A DNA stretch of 64,000 nucleotides. Source: Onchocerca lupi (Eukaryota; Nematoda; Chromadorea; Rhabditida; Onchocercidae). Below, one piece after another: positions 11,819-23,800 of this stretch. The position numbers and the translations under genes are program-made. The notes beneath the pieces are model-generated. The model saw only the letters and a program-made list of their open reading frames with translations, searched no databases and was not told the DNA's origin. Position 1 is the stretch's first letter, and every line of letters begins with the position of its first letter. Location: NCBI GenBank assembly GCA_028564675.1, contig JAOVVO010000161.1, positions 1-64,000 of the forward strand. Direction: 5' to 3'.

Positions 11819-14800
11819 GTAAACTTAATTGAGTAAAAAACAAATCAGTTCGATCAATAATTCTTCCAAATAGATCGATCAATAATATTAGATCAAATAT
11901 CTTATAGAGACATCAGCAAGGAACTTTTTCTATTAAAATTGAAAATTTATTATTTCAGTGCAAGCGGATGACAAAGATCATAATGAAAATGGTCGAATTA
12001 AATATAGCTTAGATGATAATAATTTCACGATCAATGATCAAGGCGAAATATCCGCTCGATCACGTCTGGATGCGGATCAGAATCGAGAACGCTTCTTTAT
12101 CTATCGTTTCAATGTTACAGCAACTGATTGTGGTGAACCACCACTTAGTAGTAATGCTGTTGTAAGTGATGATTTTGTTTTTTTTAACGAATGTATGATA
12201 TACGAAACGTATCACGTATATCATTTCACGTATCACGTATCATATGATAGGAACGTGTTATTTTGCACTGCATGCAATTTGGACATCTTTGACCCTTTTC
12301 ATACTAATGTTGAGGACTTACTTAGTTCAGAAATAAAAAGTTTCTTTCATAAATATACTGCGTAATTCTATTTAATTTAATAAAATTTTCATAAATTCAG
12401 GTGCACATTCGTACAGAAAATTCAAATGATGAAGCTCCAATTTTCATTCCTAATGGAACTTATCATGCATTCGTTGCTGAAGATGCTCAAAGTGGAACAC
12501 CGGTAGTGCAAATTCAAGCAATTGATCCAGATCGAGATCAGGTAATTTGAAATTGAGTAATCTGATTCCCGAATTTAGATACACTTCAATTAACATCATC
12601 AAAAGATAACTTTTTCAAAGTAATGTCGTATGTAAAATTTTAAGGTTTTCTATACATTTTTATTGCCGAACGGCGAAGAAGCATCGACTACTCAATTGTT
12701 TGAAATTGATCGCGATACTGGTAAGCTATCCAATGAAATGATCCTTTTCAACAAATTCTAAATTTCATCATTTTAACTTTTTTTTAAAATCATTTGTAGG
12801 TTAACGTTCTGTGATATTTTCTTCTTACTTCACAAAATACAACAGAAAAGTTTTTTGATTTTGAATTGAAAATTGTAGGATTAATTAGACTTGGAACGAA
12901 CGTGAAATCAGAAGATCTTCTACACGAGGAATCACCATACAATTTAACGGTAGTAGCACGAGATGATGGATCTTGTTGTGGTGAAGATGCAAGCGAAATT
13001 CATATGCAAACTGCTAGTGTCATTATCGGTAAAAATGTTTAATATTTAAATTAATTTTGAAAATGATGGAAATATTCTAGTTTCGTTGTTTTTGGATTTT
13101 AATTACATTTCCTGGATTTTAGGATTTATAATTAATTTAGTAAATTTTCATTTCGATAAAATCGATGACCTAATTTATAGATATTGCGGATGTGAACAAC
13201 AATAAGCCGGAATTTCGTAATTGTGACACTTATAGTAGTATCGCCAAGATTGAGGAAGGTGATTATAAAACCAATGCACCAGTCATTTTGAAGGTTGCTA
13301 TTTTCAAAACTTTGTAATTGACGTAAATCTCAGAGACAAGAAGTATTTCTCAATTTAAAAAAAATTTTTTTTAAATTTCGAACACATCTCTTTCTTAATG
13401 ATCAATAGTAGCCGAGATTTTTCAACAAATAATTTGAATAAATTTTAAACCATCCTCAACGAATTGTATTTAGGTAGTGGCAACTGATGAAGATGCGCCA
13501 CCCAATGGAGAAATTGTTTATTCGTTATATTATTCACAATCTGAATCTCGTAAACCGTTTATCATTAATCCCGAAACAGGTGAATTGAGACCATCACCAT
13601 TCGTACGCTTTGATCGTGAAGAAAGAGCAAAAGAAGAAGTAACAGTAAAAGTGAGCCATTTTTCAATGAAAATTCTCAGGAAAATAAGTCAGCGGATTTG
13701 AAGCAATTGTGAGAATTTACGGAATTACAATCTCATGAGTTGTAATCAAAGAAGTCTAATTTTAGGCGACGGATAAGGGCGAACGACCATTAATCGGCTT
13801 CTGTCAATTTACTGTACAAGTTCTTGATGTAAACGATAATGCGCCACAGTTTGATCGAGCTTTTTATGAAACTTCGATTTCACGGAGCGTTCACGTCGGG
13901 TAACTCATTTTTTGATTCAAAAAAAATTAAGACTTGAAAGTTTGCTGCATCGTGTGTTCAAATAAAATTCATTCAATTTAACGAAAAAACAAAAATCAAT
14001 CATAGCGCTAAGTGTCACACATAAGGTGATACAATTGTTTGTGTATTGTTGAAGATAAAAACAAATTTATTCCGGTCTAGCTAGTCTATATAAATTAAAA
14101 TGTAAATGTTCGTCTATTCAAAATCTTAAAATACCGAAAGTTCTAAAACACTCGCCTTATATATATATATATATATATATATAAAAACACGCGCCTATTC
14201 GAATGCAACGTTACATAAGAATTCCAAATCAATTATTGAAGAACTTGAAATATTATGTGGAAATGAACAGCGAACATTTGCATTTTTATTTACATAGATT
14301 CCTGACATGTTTAAAGTCTTTCTATCGTGAAAACATAAATTTGCAATTTTTAGCAAAACTCATTTTAAATTTCTACTGAAGTTTTGAAAAATTCTAATTT
14401 TTGAAGCAAGGTTGGATTTTTTTCTCTAATCTTAGTTTAAAGAATTCTTAAAGTAAATTTACTTGAAAATGATGAGCAATACTATAAGCTTTTTACCTAC
14501 CTTAAAGCTTATTTTATACTTCGAAAATATCAGGCCAATTTGCTTTAAAGCTTAGATTTCAATTCATGCTTTAGAAAAATTTCGAACTTCGAATTTTTTT
14601 CTCCTTTAGATTAGTGGCTATTTAAATGTCAATCAGAATCCTTAATGATCAAGGCAAAATAAAATGAATAGAACAAAAAAAAAAAAAAACTTCAAAATAT
14701 TTTCACAAACACTATAACTACCACAAATTCATCAAACTAAATATCACCTAAATAAAGAATAGAAGTTATCAAATTAGTAACAACTATCGCCGCCCAATAA

Positions 14801-17800
14801 ATTATTTGTCCTCAAATCAAAATATAAGCAGTAAAAGTCTAATCTTATTTTTTCGGAAAGTTTTGTTTCAGAAAATCGCCAATGCTGTCATCAGAATTGT
14901 TTTTGTCACGATTGATAAGAGTTTTTAATAAATGGTCCCATATTATAGCTCATTTCTTATAGATTTCTTTGTCCCTCTTACATTTTCCATTAATAAAAAG
15001 TAAATACCACCATAAAGACGATTCCTATCATAAAACAACCTCTCAAAAATATGTAAATAAATGAGCAGAAAAAATAAAGATGTTCCATTAGAATGCGTAA
15101 TACACAATAATCAACCCAAATTGACCTCAAACATAATCTACTGAACAGGTCTAAAAGCAGAAAACTAAAAAGTTTTAAAAATTTGAAACATTAACATAAT
15201 TTCAAATATACTACCATATTCCATATAAAACTCCACGTAAAGCTAGCAGGTGAAAAAATTAAAGTTAAAAAGAACAAAAAAATCTTGGAAATAATCTCTT
15301 GATCTAAAAACAAAAATTTTAATTAAATTAAATCCAAAAAAAAAATATATATATATAATTCTAACTTAGCCGTAATCAGACATAGTAAAATCTATTTTAT
15401 ATTTAATTTCTCGTATAAACCACGAATAGATTCAGATCCATTAAGTCTAAAAGTAACCAAAATTAGAAATAAAAATAAGACAAAAACAACCCAAAAAATG
15501 TAATAATAATTGAAATCATAGCAAGTAGACAAAAAATTAAAATCAAAAAAGAAAAAATCAAAATCTAAAACAAACATAAACACAAAACCAACTAAAAATA
15601 AAAAAAAAAAATAATAATTGTGATAAAAAACAGAATTAGTTACACTGCAAAAATAAGTTAGTAGAAAATCCTAAACATTATAAAAGAATGATATTTGTAT
15701 AAAACTTCGGCCAAAATGCTATTTGAAGGAAATTTCAAATAATTTGTCAACTCTATCCAGATTGATTGATTAATTCAGTTATTCGGTGCTAACTGTGTTT
15801 GCGGATGATGCCGATGCTCCACAGAATTCTCGAATAACATACTCGTTAGCTGAGGATACATTGGCTGGAAAGGAGCATCGCAAAGATTCGAAATTTTTTC
15901 GAATAATCAATGAAAACAATGGTGAAATCACATTAGCAAATAAAATTCCACCATATGTTAGTTTTATTAAATTTTCAAAATTTGGATTTTAATTAATTAA
16001 AATTTGGAAATAGATACCAGAAAGAAAAACTTGAAAATTTGTATTTTTATATTTAATTAAAAAATGAGAAATTTCTCTGGAGTTTTCTTTTTTAATTTAT
16101 AATTTTTAAATGGGAATTTTTCGAACTTTTGGAAACTTTTTGAATTTTTTTTTTTTTTTTTTTTCAGAAAGATCGTTTTGTTTTCAACGTTATAGCCGAT
16201 GATAATGGGAAACCGTTTGTGCAACGAAGTGCAGTACAAGTTGTTGTAAATATTCATGAAAAGCAACAAAGTGCGCCACAATGGCAAACGAATGATGAAT
16301 GCAAAATGGTCGTTACTGTAGATGAAGATATTCCTGTAAGTGAAATGAATATCAGAACTTAAATTGGAATTGAAAAGTTTCAAACTTTTCAATTCGGGTT
16401 GCTATAAAGTTTCTAAACTTCATGATTAATCCACTTTTATTAATTTTTAGTTTTTCTGGATATTAGCAGAAAAAATTCTAGTTTTTTCAGAGTTTTCAGA
16501 GTTTTTCTGTTTCATTCCGGAAAATAACTTTTTATCTAGCATTCTGGCAAATTTCTATTTTTTTTTTTTTCTGCATTTCATTCAAATCGTTAGCTTCATG
16601 TTCTTCTGTCTAATTTGATGCTCGAAAAATATTACTTAAAATTTAAATGAAATGAATATTACCATCCTGAAAAGTTCTCCTTTGATTAGTTGTTCGAATA
16701 AAATATTAGACTTTCAATTATTAAAATATTGAAATGATCGATTAATTAAAGAAAAATTGTCATTTTAATGAAATTGTCATAACGATAGAAAGGATGCAGA
16801 TCATTTAAAATATCAGTGATATTTTTCCCTTAAAATATTTTTACTTCATGTATATTTATCTTGTAATTTTGCATTATCTCTCTTCTTTCAGTTTCATATT
16901 TTTCAGATTAATTCGGTACTTTTCCGGTGTTTGGCCATTCCGGGAGATGGTTCGAAGAATCCAATTTCTTACAAGTTAGTTAATTTATAGTTAGTTTTCT
17001 TTCGATTATTAATCAAATATTAAATTTTCTTTGGTTTTGAGATCATTCATAATTATTTATCCGTCTGGACTTTCGAATGAGTGATTAATCAATCAAATAA
17101 TGATTGATTAATCAATTAATCAATGCTTTAATCAAATATTAAATTTTTCTTGGTTTTGAGATCATTCATGATGACTATTTATCTGTCTGGACGTTCGTAT
17201 GAATGATTGATTTGATTATCAGATATATCTAATTCGATCTATTTCGTTGATAGTAGAAAGGCGCAATTTAGATTGGCGGTTATTGTTTTTTGAGATTCGC
17301 ATCAGCTCGCAAATATTGATCGATAATAATAAATTCTTAACTGATATTATTTTATAAAAATCTCTCATCTCTCAGCTTACCGTTCAGCTTCAAATACGTT
17401 ATTTTGATAGATTTATCAGACAGAATTCACTGTCTGAATCTTTTCAATTAACCTAAGTTGAATTTAGCTGAGTTTCTTAAGAATATTAGAAAAGCGTTTG
17501 AATCATTAAAAATGATTTCTGAAATTGCGCAGAATATTTGGTGATTTTTGATTAATAATTCTCAAATTTTTCATCCATTAAACTTCATTATCTGCAGATG
17601 ATATGGTGATAAGTTTGATTTGAATTTATTACAGGATGGCAAATGGTGCTAGTCGTGGTACCAATCATGAAATGCATTTTCGTGAATTCTTAGAAAAAAC
17701 AGATGGACGAGATTGGGTTGTTATCAGAAATATGATTGGATTGGATTATGAACAGCAACAGAACTACACCTTAACTATAACAGCCATGGTTGATTAATTT

Positions 17801-20800
17801 TTCAAAAAAAAAAAAAAAGGAAATTTAAAATGAAATTGGAATGACAAAGAAAAAATGATTAAATTTTTTGGCTAAAATTTATTTGCATAAGTAATCACCT
17901 AAGATTTCAGTCATATCAAGTTTTCAAATTTTCAAAATTTTCAATATTTTTTTTTTCACTAAAAAATTTCAAACAGTTACTTCCAAGTTTTTGCTCAATA
18001 ATTCAAGCTTAATCTTTTATTTGTTATTGAACAAATTCAGATTGATCGGACATTTTGATCAAAAAACCAAACTGATGTTGATTGCAGGATATGCGTAGTT
18101 TGATAACATCTGACAAGCAATTTCACGTTGTAGTACGAGATAAAAATGACGTAGTTCCACGTTTCACCGTTGATTTATACACGGGTACCATTGAAGAAGA
18201 ACAGACACCGACGGAATTTCTCATCAAGTAATTAATTACTTATTTTAATCAAATTTTTTTTTCTAGTAGAAATTCTATTTATATCGCCATATATTTATTA
18301 ATTTTTTTATATTATTATGAATTTAAATGTTTCATTTATTAATAGATACAATGGTAATCCTATTACGGTAGTTAAAGCGGAGGATGCAGATTCTCCGGGT
18401 CCACAATCGGAAGTACGGTATCGGATCATTGATGATGGTGATACTGTAGCGAGAAAATTGTTCCGGATCGATGAATTAACTGGTGGAATATTTCCACTTG
18501 AGATTTTCGATCGAGAAAAGAATGATTCGTTCATTTTTGATGTTGAAGCACGTGATAGTATTCCATCAAGTTTACCTGGCACATCAGGACCAAATAGAGG
18601 TGATCTGTTTTAATCTTCATTTATCTCAATCAAGTAAACTTTCCCGAGATCTCTGTGTCCTGCTATTGAAACTTAACTGCTAACTGATAAGTTTAACTGA
18701 TAGTGACAATTCATATTTTTAGATTACTTCTAGTCAAAATTTTAGAATTGATAAATTTCATTTTTATATTATTCAGCGAGAAATCTCAAAGATGAGATCT
18801 TTATTCAAATATTTGTCTTCGAGATTTGTTGAAACTTTCAGAAGAAATTTAAGTTTTTCTTATGAACGAATATATCTATTTCTTCTTTGCTTACTATTAT
18901 TTCTATCTTCTTCCGCAGCATTCAATTTTAAATTTCGCAAATAAAAGAAGTCCATGTCGGAAGAGTGAAATTTCTGGAAATTCATTACAATTCTGTCCAT
19001 TTCAGATATCGTTAAAGTACAAATCTTTGTGGCTGATATCAATGACAACGCTCCAAACTTTGAGCAAATTCGTTACGAAGCTCGAGTTGCAGAAAATGCA
19101 GAAATCAATGAAGATGTGATTACTGTGAAAGCTTACGACTTGGATCGATGTAAATCTGCTATCGTTCTTGAAAGTTTTTTTAATTAAGATAATCGAAAAT
19201 TCTTAAATTTCCTTCCAAAATCTATAAAAGCATCAATCGTTATCATCGTTATCACTGACAGATAAATCCGAAATTGTTTGCGAAATAGTAGAGATTAATT
19301 AAATTAACAAAAATGAACCAGTTATAGTATCAAATCTGAAATACGACTTATATGCTGTACATGGTGGACGAATACCATTCGGAGTTCGGACCGATTCCGG
19401 TGCACTTTTTGTCAAAGAACCACTTGATTATGAAAAGGTTAAAAATTTAACAAAATTTCTGAAAATATGGAGAAAGAGTATTCGAATAAACTATTTTGTG
19501 AGTTGATATATGAAATATTTGTACTTAATTTCGTGATTAATTTTAAAAGTTTAGTTTAAAAAAAAAAAAATTAAACATTCGACAGAGTTGTAGGAAGAAA
19601 TCACGGAAAATGACTTATAGTTGTATTTTTCGAAGTATATCATTCAGATATACGTTATTTTTCATTTGAGCTAATGATTTAAATTTAAACAAAGAATATT
19701 TCAAATTAAAATTTCTTTTTTTTCTTTTTTTTTTTTTCAGGAAAATGTCTATCAAATGAAATTGTTCGTAACGGATGGCAAGCATAATGCTACAACAGAT
19801 TTGTTTGTATATATTGATGATATCAATGATAATGCACCGCAATTTGAAAAGGATTTATATGAAATTACAATATTTGAGGAAGAACGGAATATACCGAAGA
19901 CGTTGTTTATTGTCAGAGCTATTGATGCTGATAAGGTTTATCAATTATTTTTGGAAATAATTATGCGAAATTTCCAACTTGATATTTTGATATACTTTTA
20001 CGACAAAGAATTGTTCGTTATCTTTTGAGATTTTATTGGTAAAATCCCAAAAGATAATGATCCATTGTTGAAAAAAAAGTTGAAAAAAAGGAGTAATTTC
20101 AATCCTAAACTTTCAGAAAAATGAATATTTTTAAAAGAAATATTTGCAAATATTGCTTCATTTTAGCCAGATGATTCATCGAAAATTGTTTATCGTCTCG
20201 AAGGACAAGGAGTTGGCGAATTTTTTCAAGTTGGCCAATATACCGGTGAAATTGAGGTAATACGACCCCTGGATCGTGATCCTCCAGCTGGTGTATCAGT
20301 TTGGAAATTTGTTGTGCAAGCGATTGACGATAATGGTCATGGATTGATTGGTTATGCTGATGTACAGGTAAATCTGATTACTAATTAACTTAATGTTTAT
20401 TGATATTATTCGGCAAAACAACTCACTTTCATATGTCACATTTTTTTCAACTATTTTTATCCCGCTATTTCCCAAAAATCAAATCAAAACAAATTATGCA
20501 AGAAGCAATTGCCAGAATTTTTAAATTCAAATATGGACAGTTGAAAGTTTGAAAAGTATTTTCTGCTTTATCATCCGGAAATTAATCGATTAATTACTAA
20601 ATGAATTATATCATCTATCCCTTCAAATTGAGTATTATGTTTTGCGATTGATTCTAAGTTCAATTTCTGATCATAACAAATTGATTCTTTGATTTTCCAC
20701 AAATTCTAATTTACTTTTCAATTTTTGAGGTTAATTTACGCGATATTAATGATAATGCTCCGATATTTGCTAGCAATTTATTTGGAACAATCGATGAAAA

Positions 20801-23800
20801 TCGTGATCCTGGAGGTATTTATTAATATTTTATTGTTTCTAAGTTTTTGCAGCATTCTAAAAATTGCAGAAGGAAAAAAATAAATGATTTTTGAGGAATT
20901 GACACGCTGAGTAGGGGGAATTATATAAGGCGGTAATGTCGCTGACGAATCTCTATGGATGATTGGCTAGTTCTAATCTTCTAAAATGCAAAAAATAATG
21001 CAAATTTTGGAAGTACTAAATTAAATCTTTACATTAAATTAAATTTTTAAAGATTAATTGAAAATTCCTTTGTGTTTTGAATAAGCTGATATATTCAAAA
21101 TGGATTGCAAAAAAATTAATCACAAAATGTATTCCGTGAAAATTATTTTTAAAAACCAAAATTTTAAATTCAAATTGTATGATTGAATTATTTAAAAATC
21201 AATATTATTGGAAGTTATTGCTTAAAAATAAAATTCCAATTTTACAATTTTAGATTTTAGTTTTCAATCTAAAAAATAAATTTAAATTCAGCACTATAAA
21301 GTTGGAAAACAAGTTGCAGATGAAGGAGTATTCGTGATGACAGTTACAGCAACAGATTACGATGATCCACGTACTGATAATGCTCGCTTGGAATACAGTA
21401 TTGCAGTAAATAAGGAAATTGATGGTGAACCGGTTTTCCGGATTGTTCCAAATAACGGAAAAATCTATGCTATGGTACTTTCCATCCTGATCTTTCTTTT
21501 TTCCATATAAGCATTATATTTCAGGATAATTTGTTCATTTTTCATAATAAATTCCGAAAATCAATTGATTTTTTAAACTTAGCGAAAATTGGATCGTGAA
21601 TTGCCGTCCGAAAAACAATTTGTCATTGAAGTTCGAGCTGTTGACAAAGGTACACCACCACTTGAAGGTAAATTTTTGGATAAATTTCATTTCAAACAAA
21701 CATTAATTGCAACTTGCCAAGTTGAAATAAAAAATTTGAAATATTCAAAAAATTTCCATTGATCTCATTTTTTCACTATTTCTACTCTTCCATTTAAGTT
21801 ATATTTGCATAAATCGCTTTAGTAAATTTATAACTGAATTTCTGCCATGTAATATATCGTATTATTTCATTACAGAATGATCTAGTTGCTGTAAGTTTGA
21901 AATTTTTGCTTGAATTGATAAGTTTCTTATTTAAGGAAGAGGAAATGTAACAATTCGAGTTATGGATGTAAATGATAACGAACCGTATTTCGAAAAAAAG
22001 TTATATATCGGATCAGTTGCGGAAACTGCATTAATTGATTCAGCAGTTATCAGCATATCTGCTTTAGATAAAGATACCGAAGCAAGGTAACCTGGTTGAT
22101 AAATTTTAAAAATGAGCTGATTTGAGATAAAATAAATCTTTATATTTTTTAGAAATGATAAGTTGGATTGAGAAGTTTCTTTATCGATTTCATTCGAAAT
22201 TAGACAAATTGTAATTAATTTAATGAAATTTAAAATTTAAAATTGTTAATTCTGATTCATTCTAGCTTTTCCATTTTTTCTTGATTTTTTAATAAAATTG
22301 GAAGATTTTTTTTTTCAGTGATAACATTTTTTCGTATGAATTAATCGATGAACATCAGTATTTTTATATCACAACGGAAACCGGATCAAGCAGTACAAGT
22401 GTTGGAGTTCTTCGAGTTAAAAAGGTTGTTTATTTCGTTTAAATTAACTAAGCAGTCAGATTGGAAGTTACAGTCAAGTTGGAAATGCAAAGTGCTAAAT
22501 TTTTCAATTCGAGTTGCTATGAAGTTTCTGAACTTTCATAATTAATCAACTTTTATTAGTTTTTAGTTTTTCTAAATATTAGTAGAATATTTCAGGTTTT
22601 TTCAAATTTTTTTCAGCTTCATTCCGGAAAATAACTTTTCATCCGACATTCCCACAAATCTTCACTTTTCTTTATTCCATCCTCTCTCAATGATAATAAT
22701 TATAAATTCTTAATTTCTTGATTCCTCTCTCTCTTATCCGTTTTTCTTTTTCGTAACTCAAATCATGAGATAACACCTGATTTATATCTTACATTTCATT
22801 TGTTTTTGAATTCTGATAATGTCAAAATCAGTAATTGCTGAATTTGTAGCTTTCAAAATGCAATAGAACGATTCTTTTATTCTCATTCTTTCAATCTTAT
22901 CGTGATTTTGAAATTTTGAGTAATTCTTTCTACTGAATACAGTAATTATTGGTATTTATTGAGGAAAAATAAAGAATCAAATCTATGAATTATTCTCTTG
23001 GAAAATTGTAAACAATTATCTTGTCTTCAATTTCTCGGAGAAAAAAAAAGAAAGTTGTAGAAATACCAGTTTTGCTTTATTGGATTATAACGACCTTCTG
23101 ATAGCTCCATCTAAATAATGGCTTTTCTTGAAAGTCTTTTTTTTTTCTTGCATTTCCTGCTCAAGTTTCTTTAAGGGCTAAATTTTGAGAATAAAATGTC
23201 CTTCATACTACAGTTCCCTTTTCATATGTTTTATTTTAAATGGGCTTTTATTCCTGAAATTCAAGAAACCCTTTATATCCTAGTTATCATCAGAATTATC
23301 CTTATCACCATTATTTTTTTTATTTACTATTCCTATTTGTGTATTATATAAATGTGCACAACGAGTTATCACTGATAAATCGTTGAAAATTTTATCACTT
23401 TTTATGGACTATTTTAAATGAAGATAAACGAGTGTATGAAGTGCTTAATTCGATGGATAAAATAAGAAGGAGGAGATATTTGGACAGGTTTATTTACATC
23501 TGAATCATTAAATGATCAAGAAGTGAATTTCGTAAGTTTCTAAAATTTTTAGTCAGAAGATAAATTCAGATTCTGAACTTGCTGTATCCATCTACATCGC
23601 CTAATTTAAATTCGCCGAACCTAATTTAAATGCCTTAAAATGATATTCGTTAATTTAGGCGATTTGGATGAATAAAGCAAGTTTAGCTTCTGAATTTGAT
23701 CTTTTGACTCAAAGATTTTAGAAACTTACAAAGTTCATTTCTTGATTTCCTTGAAAAATTACATGGATTTTAAATAAAATCATTACTTCCTATATCGATA

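Larger units (their letters stand above)
14650..15600 (-). other. NUMT: nuclear copy of a mitochondrial segment (nad-type end, trnR, cytb)
   Basis: Read on the minus strand, the stretch gives in order a hydrophobic T-rich frame ending near 15392, a tRNA-Arg-like sequence with anticodon ACG, and then cytochrome b. Cytb matches are scattered over three frames and need mitochondrial code (TGA=Trp, AGA=Ser). They include SPASFTWSFIWN, IMFEVNLGW, NGTSLFFLLIYLHIF, WAAIVVTNLITSILYLGDI and SIHFILP, in the correct N-to-C order. Frameshifts, TAG/TAA stops and small deletions show that it is dead nuclear DNA. As I recall, filarial mitogenomes have nad6-trnR-trnQ-cytb, which fits. The ends are approximate and the insert may extend to about 14500. 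Confidence 0.85.
13900..15778. other. Cadherin intron carrying a mitochondrial insert
   Basis: This 1.9-kb intron starts GTAACT and ends TTAATTCAG. It contains a (TA)n microsatellite at 14159-14183 and, from about 14650 to 15600, DNA of clearly different composition. On the + strand that part is A-rich and G-poor; its complement is T-rich with moderate G, as in nematode mitochondrial coding strands. No cadherin exon is expected inside, because the flanking exons join in phase. Confidence 0.8.

Noticed and set aside
16057..16392. 111-codon minus-strand frame
   Set aside because: Antisense shadow of exon 16168-16335 and its poly-T acceptor tract (poly-Lys stretch).
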